Source of the DNA: Plasmopara viticola
Lineage: Eukaryota; Oomycota; Peronosporomycetes; Peronosporales; Peronosporaceae
Reading direction: 5' to 3'
DNA length: 64,000 nucleotides
NCBI GenBank assembly: GCA_001695595.3
Contig: MBPM02000005.1
Coordinates: forward strand, 1,798,001-1,862,000
Shown here: one piece after another, positions 45,458 to 55,846 of the stretch
Layout: each line of letters begins with the position of its first letter
Numbering within the stretch: the stretch's first letter is position 1
The notes under the pieces: generated by a model
What the model was told of the DNA's origin: nothing
Seen by the model: only the letters and a program-made list of their open reading frames with translations
Databases searched by the model: none
Program-made: the position numbers and the translations under genes

Positions 45458-46094
45458 ATGCTGACAACTAGTGCAACAGATGCAACACCACGTGCAACTC
45501 AAGAGAACACCCCTTTGATCGGACCGCAAACGCTCGAAGCAGAGAATGCGATGGACTCAGCGGGAATGCTGCAAGTGTATGTGTGCGACTATGATGGCAT
45601 CGCCCAGCTAGTGGAAGTTCCAGTCGGTACAACTTTGCGCAAATTGGTGACTACAGCATTTGACGACCCAGGGTTTGAGAAGGCAAGTTTTCGTGGCTTT
45701 GAAGATGACAAATTGTTGCAGCATCAGCTAGTTACGGCAGCTGACGCGGGTATATGGACGGCTGAAAATCCGCTTAGATTGAAGTACAAGGTAAGAACAA
45801 GAAAGTCAAAATAGGATTGGTGCAATGCATATATTGACGTGGTATGTATGGTGAATAGAGAGACGATTCGTGTCTAATCTTGTAAATATTGCAAAGACCG
45901 AGTTGGATGAAGAAAGCATCGAAGTTTGCAGCCAGGCACAATGGATGGATAGTCGTTTTCGTCACAGCTGCTGGAAATGTTGTATACACAACTTGGAGGA
46001 CAAGTGGTCGTGCCGATTGTTGTGGGATGGTAGTGCCGTAATAATTAACAAGGGAGATTTGACAATTTGGATGTTCTACGGTGGTTGCTCATAG
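45458..46094 (+). CDS. Intact two-exon multicopy gene, weakly Crinkler-like N-terminus
   Basis: Exons are 45458-45790 and 45861-46094, joined in phase 0 across a 70-nt GT-AG intron, giving 188 residues. An in-frame TAG near 45812 falls inside the intron. The N-terminal half has a beta-grasp-like pattern (VYVCDYDG, VEVPVGTTL, then LLQHQLVTAADAGIW), reminiscent of the Crinkler header where an LFLAK-type motif and a WL follow a ubiquitin-like fold. The true LFLAK motif is absent. The C-terminal half is rich in Cys and Trp (HSCWKCC, EDKWSCRLLWDG). There is no signal peptide. Parts of exon 2 are conserved at 46830-47010 (EDKWSC, WDGNAV, GCS), which supports this frame over that of the 11212 copy. 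A third exon may exist downstream. Role unknown. Confidence 0.5.
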
Positions 46095-46221
46095 GCAATT
46101 CAACTTTATTAAAATGAAAAATAAGTGTGGCTTTTTCGCTGAAATGGAAAGGAAGACAGACGAAAAGTTCGGCTGTGAGATAAAATGTAGATAAATGGTT
46201 TGACGGTGAGCTTATCCCTAA

Positions 46222-46452
46222 GTGACATTCTCAAAGCAAGTGGAAATTGCACATCACACGGAAAAAAAAGAAGACTTCGTCGAAAAAATTTGGAGGCAAA
46301 GTTACAGACACCCGGATCGGAAACCTTGGTTATTATATCTTTGCAATGTACGCACAGTAAAGCACGGCAAGCGTTATCCACACGTGGTGACCTTATTGCA
46401 AGACATAAAGTTTGTAAAAGGAGTTAAAGCTGGGATGTGTAATCTGGGGTAA
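46222..46452 (+). CDS. Conserved 76-residue ORF downstream of the two-exon gene
   Basis: The stretch QSYRHPDRKPWLLYLCNVRT...KRYPHVVTLLQDIKFVKG recurs, broken, on the minus strand at 10860-10960 and 45080-45200, where parts of the same frame (HPDR, NVR, VQDEKF) are kept. It may be a further exon of the gene at 45458 or a separate gene. No domain is recognised. Its start is not certain because the upstream sequence (SLSDILKASGN) also resembles coding near 47150 (SLLSGVPKKCGN). Confidence 0.35.
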   Translation: MTFSKQVEIAHHTEKKEDFVEKIWRQSYRHPDRKPWLLYLCNVRTVKHGKRYPHVVTLLQDIKFVKGVKAGMCNLG

Positions 46453-46559
46453 TATTTAAAATCTTACTATAAATCAATTTCGATAGTACGTATTTTTGAT
46501 AAAATCTGTTGCTATCGGGCTTTCAGATACGTTAACTATTCGCCCCTTCCAAGATTGTG

Positions 46560-47235
46560 AACGTACATTGTATATGATAATCACGGGGCACATTGCTAGA
46601 GTCGGACAATCCATGTTTCGAGAAAGCAAGTTTTTTTGGCTTCGAGATGGCAACTTGTTGCAGTATTAGCAAGTGACGGCAGTCGATGGACGGGTGACAA
46701 AGCACGTAAATAAAAAATGAGGTGAGAACATAGTACTTAAAACAAATGGTGCAATGTACACATTGACTTTGTTTGTACCGCGGATAGAGAGACGATTGGT
46801 CTTTATTTTTGCAGAGACCAATAAAAATTGTATCAAAGTTTTCAGCCAGGCTCAATGGATGGGCAGTCGATCGCGTCACACGTGCCACCGCTGCTGGGAA
46901 TGCTGCTACGCAACTTGGAGGATAAATGGTCGTGCCAATTGATGTGGGATGGTAACGCCGTGATGATTGACAAAGAAAAGTTGACAATTGCCACGTATCA
47001 AAGTGGATGCTCATTGGCTTTTCGGCTTGATTATAATGGATATTAAGTGTGGTTGTAACGCCGAAAAAGAAAGGCAACCAGACAAAAACTACAGAGGTTG
47101 ACTGTCAGATTTCCGTGGAGAAGATAAAGATACATGACTTGTTTGTGAGGTCTCTCCTAAGTGGTGTTCCGAAGAAATGTGGGAATAAATTTGCATTGCA
47201 TGCCAATATCCGATCTGCAATAAACACTTAGTTTG
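46560..47235 (+). pseudogene. Multicopy gene, copy 3 (decayed)
   Basis: Exon 1 is reduced to scraps (46600-46735: SKFFWLRDGNLLQY-like, with stops). Exon 2 is partly readable (46760-47045) but needs a frame change near 46885, where extra bases are present. The end, EDKWSCQLMWDGNAVMID...SGCS, keeps the frame of the 45458 gene. Sequence after 47049 (KIKIHDLF, NKFALHANIRSAIN) is also found after copy 1 near 12030-12050. Confidence 0.5.
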
Positions 47236-47239
47236 GTTT

Positions 47240-47945
47240 AGTGCAAGTTTGCTAATAATTCACCTCTTCTGTTAGACTGACCGGTAAAATGGAAGAAGCT
47301 CAAAGTCAAAGTATGTAGAAAGACAAGACGTGAGTGGAAGCTATTCAGTCGATCATACGATCGTGCTCGCGTAGTGGATGGGATAATGGACAAGGACAAT
47401 AATTCTGTCCGTAAATCTTTTCTCAGAAGTTATGATTCGATATTAATAATAATGATAGAGTAGGCTGGTTTTATATATAAAAAATCAGCTTTTAAATTGT
47501 AATAATATTTAATGTCTCTTAATTGAGCGCTTATTGACCTGCAGTAATAAAAAATCGAAGCGGCAAAGATTCTGTAGTTGGATTATTCTACACCTACTGT
47601 CCTACCAAGCTTACTTTCTAAAATTCAGTCTGCGAACAATATTTGCCGTTTTTGCCTAGTTAATTTTCAAAATTAATAACTATATAGCGACAAAAGCAAG
47701 AATCTTTGTATTTGTAATTTCCAGAAAGTGATGATTCATTAAACGGAGCTGTCGAAGAAACAAGGTGTATGGTGAAATTTTTTTGACTTTACAACCCGCG
47801 TAGACGATACCATAAAATTGTTCGTAAAGTACATTAGAGAAAATAAACGTGCAAATAAAAAAATGGTGTTGCGCAAACGGCAAGTCTTAGATCTGGAAAA
47901 AACAATATATCATTTACTTATATAGTCTTGATCTTTTGCTTTTCA
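47240..47945. other. No supported gene; block G fragment at its right end
   Basis: AT-rich sequence. The part 47700-47895 resembles 44080-44235, in the same direction (AAACGGAGCTG, GCGCAAACGGCAAGTCTT). Nothing else is identified. Confidence 0.4.
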
Positions 47946-47949
47946 AAAC

Positions 47950-48360
47950 TGATGGAGCGGGTGCGATCGCGGCTAAATTAAGAGAGACATTAAAAATTAA
48001 AATTTATGAAATTATATTCTACCGAATTTAAACCAGTCTCCTCTCTCGTTTTTTACCCCGAAATACTCCTCATTTTTTACTAGGCTAAAAGTAGGGCAGA
48101 CAAATACGTGTACATTTGAAGATTGTCTTGCGATTAGAGCGATACACAGGGTCTACTCTATTAACTCAACGAATACAATGCGTCAAATATTTCCTTACGA
48201 ACCTTTAACTTTAGCGTTAAAATAAAAAATCGAAATCGTGTACCAAAACCAAGTTACCAAAAGAGCTAAAGACCAAAAGACCAAAACACCAAAAGACCAA
48301 AAGACCAAATAAGCAAAGGACCAAATGATCAAAAGATCAGAAATGAGCTAAAAAATGGCT
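47950..48360 (+). repeat. Block F with AC-CAAAAG simple repeat, copy 4
   Basis: The simple repeat is at about 48245-48350 and is the longest of the four. The block is followed by a reversed remnant of the ORF seen at 24592-24879 (48450-48745 on the minus strand: ALKQPRDLKDVI, KAKKFADAMN), which has several stops. Confidence 0.55.
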
Positions 48361-49114
48361 TTTTAATCAGATAGTCAAGGCTCGCTGTTAGAATTTAGCA
48401 AAAGAGTAATGTTTGAATATATACATATGTAGTATTTAACCACAACTACCATCAGCGCTTGGCGAACATCCTTGACGTACCTAATGGTTTGACTACTAGA
48501 TTGTTATGTAAATAATGATTTGGCGGATGAGAGCTTAAACTGTACTATGCGTGCATTCGTCAGCGTAGTGGTTCATTGCGTCAGCAAATTTTTAGCTTTT
48601 CTTCTTTTTTTTACAAAGTCGATCTTGACACGTTCTCTCGAGGCAGCTAGACGCAATCAAATGACATCTTTTAGATCTCGAGGCTGTTTTAGAGCTGCTC
48701 AATGGGAGGAGAAAAAAACTATTTTGCCGCGTGGTGTCTCACCATGACTGAAATCTCTTATACGCTTTCATGTCCGCTTAAGTATCCGTTTTAAGATCTG
48801 CCTCGTCGAGAAAAGATAGTGAACCTCTTGTTAATTTATGCGAATGTCAGTCTGACGGAAGGCGACGGTGTTGAGATCGACTATGCGATCAAGTGAAAAG
48901 AAAAAAGAGTGGGTCGTAGAATTCGAGAGCTGCAACTCTTTTTGGCTGAGACGGAGGGCGGTACAAGGCGCTTGAAAGATATCAAGAAACGACTCTATTT
49001 TAAGCGCTGATGAAATAGGATTAAAAATCTCAGGCAGAAGTTTCGCTGGAAATCATGCTGGAAGAAAACCTATGCCCACCCCACAGTCGAGACGGATTTT
49101 TGTGCTGATGGTGG

Positions 49115-49390
49115 TTGACGAGGGGTTTCAGAGAGCAAGACAGTGGAGACACCGCATCCGCGAAAAGGTCATGGGACAAGTTGAATAAGATTTTTGATAA
49201 GAACGGGAAGGTGACAAAGACTACCAGCTTCACAGATTTCTCGTGCGTCTTCTTGCCGGAACTTGATAGCATCATGCCAGCGACAAGAAGTCGACCGACG
49301 TTAGAACCTATTCCTGACAAAAGGCTTGATGCACTGCATAGTTACTTTCCTCTTAGTCAAGGTCTTGGAGATACGATTACTGGCGAGTAA
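49115..49390 (+). pseudogene. Gag-like ORF of D/E copy e, 5' part
   Basis: This 91-codon stretch shows the fullest upstream end of the gag-like ORF (WDKLNKIFDKNGKVTKTTS, FLPELDSIMPAT, DKRLDALHSYFP). A frame change at about 49350 separates it from the continuation at 49326-49511 (VTVCVLCDGGFQLLA). It helps to define the family's N-terminus. Confidence 0.35.
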
Positions 49391-50233
49391 GCAAAGTGAC
49401 TGCACACCATCGTACCCGTGCTTGCAAGTGACTGTTTGTGTATTGTGCGATGGAGGCTTTCAACTTCTAGCCGTAGTCACAACTTTTGAAAACGTTCTTA
49501 CGAAGACGTAGCTTTTGGGCTCGTGCTTATGCGCGGCGACAGGGAAGGCGAAGCCTGATGAATTTCAGCAGGGTCCTTTTCAAGCTCAAGGGGGGGAGCA
49601 AATTACTCGCCAATGCAGAAGGACTACCGAAAGTGTAGAGCATTGTCGGGAATTTCTGAAGTTGGGATGCTGAATGTTGAAATTGAGGGTGGAACGCTCG
49701 TGAATATAACGATAGAGAATGACAATTCAGGATCTTTGAATTGTACTTCAGGATCTCTGAAGCAGATATCGGGCACGATGTATTGTATTCTTTTGAAAGA
49801 CAACTAGCAACGCGTGTGCTATTACTCTGCAGTATTATCGGACCGAATAGCTCCATTTAGACGTGACTTTTTGCCTATCTACCTTACTTGAGCCTTTTTG
49901 ATCCCAACTCCGCTGTGTCGGGTTTCATTTATTTATGCTAGTAAGAGTCACACACCGATTGACTCTAGAGAATACCAGTGATGGACAGCCAATCGACATT
50001 ACGGACCAAGAATAGTCGTGTCCATGGGCTTAGCTGACTTGAGTCCAGTACAAGTAGACTTTAGGCTGGTAAGCGAATTAACATTTGCAGTTTTAGCTGC
50101 GGCAAGCAATACAGGGACTTTGTGCTTTCTGAGAGGGCAGATGACAAGAAAGTTTATCGCGCTTAAGAGATTCAAAGGGTTGCTGGTAGAAGCCGCACCC
50201 TCGAAGCCAGGAAAACGCTGGTCACAATTAGAG

Positions 50234-50547
50234 ATTTAAGCTACCGGAACCCACGCGCTAGGACTAAGCTGTCTCTATCGCGGGATGCTGGTAGCGATCC
50301 GACCCATATTGGGACCGGGTTCCGTACCCCTCAATACACTATGGGGCTTTTTCGGTCAGTGGGGCGTCCCCCACCCAAACTACCCAATCGGGCGCGTTTT
50401 GGTAGGGCAGTCACACACTCGGGTGTGATGGCTCGACCACTTTAGTGACCTATCTCCGGCTGCCTTAATTCGGATCCTATGGGTATCGAACCAGGTACCT
50501 CCCATTCCTGGGTCGAACGGCTAACCGCTCGAGCCACAGGGTCGGTT
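50234..50547 (-). mobile_element. tRNA-derived SINE, about 314 bp
   Basis: An exact 15-bp duplication TGGTCACAATTAGAG (50219-50233 and 50548-50562) flanks a GC-richer insert. Read on the minus strand it starts near the right edge with a tRNA-like head: box A TGGCTCGAGCGGTTAGC (50521-50537) and box B GGTTCGATACC (about 50487-50497), the two internal promoter parts of RNA polymerase III. A tRNA-unrelated body follows, ending at the left edge. The uninterrupted target is visible in the related D copy near 63368-63385. Only one copy is present in the window. Confidence 0.88.
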
Positions 50548-51999
50548 TGGTCACAATTAGAGGCGGGCGCCGTACTGAAAAAAAAACTCAGTCTTTGAGT
50601 TAGTGTGTGGAAAATCCCTGCCATGGGAGCTAAGCTTCACAGCTCACAAACGAGAAGCTAGTACCGGAAGAGTGCTGTTTTTTTTAGTGAGTATACTGTG
50701 TTACAGAAAACAAATTCGAGTTCTGAGTATCTTCGGCACGACAGATTATTCGTAATAGCGGTCATACGCCAACGATAGCTCGACTGGTCAATGGATTGGT
50801 CCTTGACAACCTCTTGGTCGATAAAAATTTGATAATAAATTGCAAGAGCCTTGACAGCTAGAGCCGTTTCTTGTTATTTAACATGGATAAGTATGACTTG
50901 ATTCTGGGCTTGCCACGAGAATAAAAGCTTGACCTCTGAATCAATTGGTGTGACAAAGTTATAGACCCCACCTGCCAGTTCCCACGCAATCGGACGTTGG
51001 TGGGTCATGTTCTTGAATGTGCTGTGAGAATGGATTCGTAGAAAAGAAGTCAGATCAATTACACACTCGAGATAAATATAAGTAGATGTGTAGGCACAAA
51101 ATTTACAAAGTTTAGACGTCACAACGGCCTTTTCAATCTATTAGCATGGACAAGCTTTGCTTGCAGCGTCGGCGGCCGAAGGCACCAACGATTGCTTCTA
51201 TTAAAGCTTATCGCATCAAGCTTCCAATCCCTGAAAATTGTGTCCACAAGACGTGTTGGGTACTACAGCTTCAAAGGGGGTGGCAATGCAGCTTCGCATA
51301 TTGGTGACGTAGCACCACCAACTGGGGGTGACAAAGAAGTGTTTGCGAGTGTTATGGGTTCTCTGGACACATCTTTTAGCACAAATTCATTATTGTGCCA
51401 CCAAGAGGGAATAACATAGTACCGCACGAAGAGTAAGGAGCTGCGACATTTGATCGACAACTAAATATTGAAACGACTGTGCGGACAAAGATGAAAGCTA
51501 TTCACAGAAATAGTTGACAGTGTGACCAGTCGCCGTGTCACGGTAGGTGTGCTCCGATGAGAGGCATTGCTAAAGGTGTCAGAGTTGCCAAAATTCGAAG
51601 AAGTCAAAGCTACTGAGCTCTTGACACAATCAATAAATCATAAGTGTTGTTCCTGATTGTGAAACCCTCAAAAAGAATTAAATTATCTCAGTAAATAGAG
51701 TACGTTGCGCCAAGACTCAAATTTTTTAGAAGCTCCCCAGAATTCGTTATCTCCTTTTACTAAATTCGATGTCCAGAAATCCATATATTAAAATTCTGAA
51801 GAATTAGGGAAGTAACACACGAGATCAATCTCGTGTTAGATACAAAGAAATGTGTCACCACGAAATGGCCACTACAATGAGAGCAATGTATACTTATAAC
51901 AGGTGAATAACCGCAAATGCATTTTTTGTCATCACGAACATTTTTTTTATAAGTTAATGGAAGTGTTGACTTGCTTACGCCAAGAGTAGGTTGAGCCTT

Positions 52000-54390
52000 G
52001 CAACGGTGTCTACACGAACGCCTATATCAAGAAAGGATGCTTAGCGCAGCATCGAGCATGAGTGCACGCTGTGTAGTGCTCTGGATTTGGTAGATAGCGT
52101 TTAACAATTCGTCGTGGGGATACCTTATACACCTAGTAAAATTTAAGGGAGGTATCAAACGCGCCGGAGACGCTAAAGTGTTTGGCTACGCAATTGCTTT
52201 TGCCATTTCTGGCTTTTGCCCAGGCATAATCTAACAAAGTGCTCACCCATTACTGCTCTAAAGAAGATCCGAGAACTCTAAAGACCTACTATGTCTCTGG
52301 GACATTTCTAAGGTCGTGAGAGCCAATAACGTTTAGACCAGTACAAACAAATGAACCGTCGCAGCAGAAATCATGCAAAAATCTTTAGCCTTTCTAAAAA
52401 GACCATAGTGCTCGCCCAGATAAAAAACGTGAACGCCGTCTTTGCGTGGCCTACGTCACGTTTTAGAAACGAACTTGATCATAAGTACCTGACAAATCTA
52501 GCCCTACAAAATCTCTGTCCGATTCATAAAGTTAGACATTGCGTGGTGGTGTGAGAGCCATACCAGGATAATTTTTATAGCGTCAGGGAAAGCCTTCAAC
52601 CGGCACCTGATCTAGCTTTGATGGTCAAGACAAAGCCGTTCAGCGTCGTTTGCAACGCTCATACTGTGCCATCGGCTTCGCGTAACTGCGACTCAAAGTC
52701 ATTTTGTTTATTCCAGACAAATGGAACTTTTTTCTCATGAGAAGGAATCACTTGCTTAAAGACACGCACTGGTGAAGTTCCGCGAAAATCGTCCAGGCCC
52801 TAAGCCCTTTGTGGTTGAACATGACCACGCATCGATGCAGACGACAATACGTCCGCTATGTTTCCTGTAAAAAATGGCAAGATGATTGCCAATTTGTGCG
52901 AATTACAACCGTTACGTTAAATACAAGCTCAATGTGCTTCAAGCCGCGCTTTCACACAGCTCCCGATTCAGCTTCTTATGACACCGAGTGAATTTCTTTA
53001 CGAGAGCCTTAATGCAGTGGTAAGAGCCCATACACAGCTATCGTCATGTAGCATCGGAGCATTGACGTTTATAGGATAAGTTTCGTATGTTGACGTCACA
53101 TAAGAGAGTTTTTCGGCGAGTCCACATAGCGCACGAAAAAGATGAGCGTATTAATCGACTTGCATTGACTAAGATATACTAATCAGGAGCATTCCGAAAA
53201 AAATAGTGTGAGTAGACATCCGTTGAGGTGGCGACTTACATATGGTCGCGGTGACGAAAATGTTGCACATCTCATCGTCAGCGTTAGAACACTCTGCTGA
53301 TGTTCCCGAAGCACTCGTCTAAGAAATTCCCTGTCCTTAACAGACATTAACATTATGGCATCCCGCGAATGAGTTTAAACGCTTCTTTTAGCTCTTGGGG
53401 TCGGCCCATATGGTCAAGCTACAGCTTTTGTATAAAGAATTCGAACTCTTAAAGTCCTTGAGGAAGAGACGGGTCTACTTTGGTACGCGACTACTAAGCT
53501 TCACAATTCAATTGAAAAACGCGAATCGACCAGACTGCGTCAGGAAGTTGCTTTTCAAATGGCGATTTCTAGGCTCAACCGCCCATTAGAATCTCACAGT
53601 CTTATAAATGTCTAGTCTCTCAGCTTAAGGGTCGATATTGCCGTAGCCATGGGCACCATCATTCGCCGTATGACCATCCTTCTCACTTTAACAACCAGGC
53701 TGAGCATGGGGTAGAAACCTGAATAGTTCTTGAGGACATATGGGGTCCTTTAAATCGTGGTACCCTCTAAAGCGCCGGTTGGATGCGTTGATCTCGTTTT
53801 AGAAAGTCCGATGGTATACAGTGACCCGTACCTCCGTCCAGTCAGACAGCAATTATAATTGACGCGATTTTTGAAGTCATCCTATCAAATGATAGGTTTT
53901 AAGTACCAAACAATACTTGTTTATACTTGAAAAGGAATTTAAATATCATCTTATTTGTTCGCTGAGATATACTGTGAGGGAAAGCATCGCATCCCTAGCT
54001 CTGTTAGTAAGCTTTTCGCGAAGTCGAATACATCGTTTCAATGAAAAGGTATCAAATTCGAGTTCTAAGATGAAAGCTTGATCTTTGTTTAAGGATTAAC
54101 TCGAGTACCCGTACTGTTATAATCACCACAGTTTGCCCATAGTATCTGTAATCAAGTGAATATTGTCAAAATCCAGACTTCGAATACCTCAGAATAAAGC
54201 CTCTTTGTTCAGAAACTGTACATGCAATGTAACAACCGTCAGGGGTACATTTTCGACAACTTTAAACTCTATTTTGCACGTACGGCAAAAAACAGGTGAA
54301 CACTTTCGACTTTCACCAGCAGATCCGCCACCGCAGTGATGTCAATGACGGGGTCAGTAATTTTTATGACCTGAAAGATTTACCGAAAAT
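52000..54390. other. No supported gene; probable old retroelement debris
   Basis: Short open stretches (for example 52351-52554, 52809-52991, 53395-53589) have no counterparts elsewhere in the window and no recognised motif. The only hint is a translated scrap EDIWGPL near 53730, reminiscent of a copia integrase (DIWGPL) but isolated. I leave the region uncalled. Confidence 0.3.
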
Positions 54391-54401
54391 AAAACTGCTT
54401 T

Positions 54402-54729
54402 TTTCGGAAAAAGTTGGGGTGACGCCCTCCTTCCAAGCGCGGGGGCTAAATGCTCGCGCGCTTCGGGCAGGTGCTCTCGGGCATCTGCAGTTTTCTAACG
54501 AGTCTCACCCTCGACGCGGCGGTCTCCAGCACCAGGGCGCCACCTGGGCTCTTACCAAGTCAGAACTACACAAAATAATGGAAGACCCTCACGGCCTCGG
54601 TGCTGGCTGCACTGCCCGCCGAACGAGACCCGACGTATGCGGACACCACTCTATGCCGTGGACTAGCCATAGAGCCTAGCACGTGCATAACTTGGTAACG
54701 CGATAACGTAATACAATACAATACAATAC
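54402..54729 (+). mobile_element. Mini-LINE: 328-bp deletion derivative of the 28914-30068 LINE
   Basis: It is flanked by an exact 11-bp duplication AAAACTGCTTT (54391-54401 and 54730-54740). The first 130 bp match the 5' end of the larger LINE (TTGGGGTGACGCCCTCCTTC onward). The sequence then jumps to the RT C-terminal region (GGGCTCTTACCAAGTCAGA) and jumps again to the last 160 bp. It ends in an ATACA-type tail. Both ends and a target duplication are kept, so it was mobilised in its deleted form or deleted after insertion. Confidence 0.88.
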
Positions 54730-54839
54730 AAAACTGCTTTACAGACACACCTCTATTTAATTATATTTTGTTTCTGCTTCAACTTGGTAGACAAAGTACA
54801 TTAACCTGTGCTCTATCTTTTGCCGTCAATTTGTCTCAC

Positions 54840-55022
54840 TGAGCTTGCCGTGTCAAAATTACAAGCACAGCGTACGGGCGGTACATGCTCTTTGACCTAT
54901 GACCCCTTTTTATCAAGTATATGTTCTCAGTCATTTTATTGTAAATTCCTATGTACTTTCACAGTAGCCTCATTCTCGATGTTAAATTATGACAGCTCAT
55001 CATATCAGCACTAATGTTCAAC
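54840..55022. repeat. Repeat H, copy 1
   Basis: This 180-bp segment recurs at 63825-64000 (words TTACAAGCA, AGCGTACGGGCGGT, TATGTACTTTCACAGTAGCC, CATCATATCAGCACTAATGT). The ends could be an LTR or short element, but no terminal structure can be proven because the second copy runs off the window. Confidence 0.7.
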
Positions 55023-55426
55023 ATGTCCTGCGTCACAACAGATGGTTCCTTTTCAACGTTAGATAATGTAACGGCAGCATCGCTTTGACACATTCGTGCC
55101 GGCAACACGTTTGAGCAGACTTTGCTTGATACTTACGAGTAGTCAGCGTACAATTGAACTTCAAAGGTGCAAAGCGGCGACTGTGTCAATCGAGCGAGAT
55201 CTTAATCGTAAAAGCCGTAAAACCTTATAGAATCCAACAAATACTCTACCTTTACAAGTTCCTGGTAAGTGTGGCATTCTGACATCACGTATCAGTTTAC
55301 CAAAAAGTCGGCAGCTTTATGCCATTAAAAAGGAAATCTCGACATTCTCCGCTTGGAAGCGCACAGTTGAACTAGGGTAGACAAACCACAGGGTTGTTCC
55401 TTGAAGCGACAATGTCACCAAGCTAA
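55022..55426. other. No gene seen; upstream region of the CHGG-repeat gene
   Basis: About 400 bp of apparently single-copy sequence. No ORF, repeat or recognisable promoter motif. The 5' end or a first exon of the next gene may be hidden here, because that gene lacks an ATG. Confidence 0.3.
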
Positions 55427-55450
55427 CCTGAACTGAAAACAAACAATCAA

Positions 55451-55846
55451 TTGGCTGACGCCGCTGCTATCGAACTGAACAGTCGAACACAGAAGAATCT
55501 ACGAAAGCTTAGCCCTGCAAAATCCGACACGCTGAAGCAATTTCATAGCGCAAAGCTTTGTGGTATGATTGATTGCAACAAACGCGCTAAAGCTAGAGGC
55601 GTTTGCATTGCTCACGGGGGTGGCTTACGATGCTCGACATTAAATTGCATTAAACATGCCGTCAGTCGTGGTCTCTGTATCCGTCACGGAGGAGGTAAGC
55701 AATTTGCTGTCAAGGGATGTCCGAACGCATCACGCAAGAAGGGGGTGCGATGGAGCCACAGGGGCAAACGTCAATGCAAACTTGAGAAATTCATTACACG
55801 CCTCAAGTTTGGCACCTACTGTTTGATTCATGGACGAGTAAGATGA
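55451..55846 (+). CDS. Cys-His-Gly-Gly repeat protein (oomycete WRKY19-like zinc-finger family), start unclear
   Basis: The frame is open from 55427 to TGA at 55844-55846, with no ATG before the internal Met at 55567. Three repeats are seen: C-x4-C-x-RAKARG-x-C-x2-HGGG, C-x4-C-x7-SRG-x-C-x2-HGGG, and a third in which the second half is damaged (RWSHRGKRQC, Trp in place of the expected Cys before the His). Such CxxHGGG repeats are abundant in oomycete genomes, where they are often annotated as WRKY19-like proteins, and are thought to bind zinc. Known members usually have more repeats. Either this is a truncated gene, or the ATG lies in an upstream exon. The end, GRVR, contains GTAAGA, so another exon could follow. 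Confidence 0.55.
   Translation: MADAAAIELNSRTQKNLRKLSPAKSDTLKQFHSAKLCGMIDCNKRAKARGVCIAHGGGLRCSTLNCIKHAVSRGLCIRHGGGKQFAVKGCPNASRKKGVRWSHRGKRQCKLEKFITRLKFGTYCLIHGRVR

Larger units (their letters stand above)
48780..52000 (+). mobile_element. D/E unit, copy e: decayed gypsy-like retroelement with SINE inside
   Basis: It has the same order as 14930-17640: E lead (48857-49010, broken), gag-like ORF pieces (49115-49390 and 49326-49511, in different frames), then D with the protease remnant (NMDKYDLILGLP near 50880-50915). A SINE interrupts D at 50234-50547. The segment GDVAPPTGGDKEVFASVMGSLD (51306-51371 region) parallels 16960-17020. No autonomous function remains. Confidence 0.55.

Noticed and set aside
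50480..50545. A tRNA gene on the minus strand
   Set aside because: Box A and box B are present, but the acceptor and other stems do not close convincingly, and the sequence sits inside a 314-bp insert with a 15-bp target duplication, so it is a SINE head.
53720..53860. Additional copia integrase remnant
   Set aside because: Only one short motif (EDIWGPL) is visible, with no catalytic residues in order; too weak to call.
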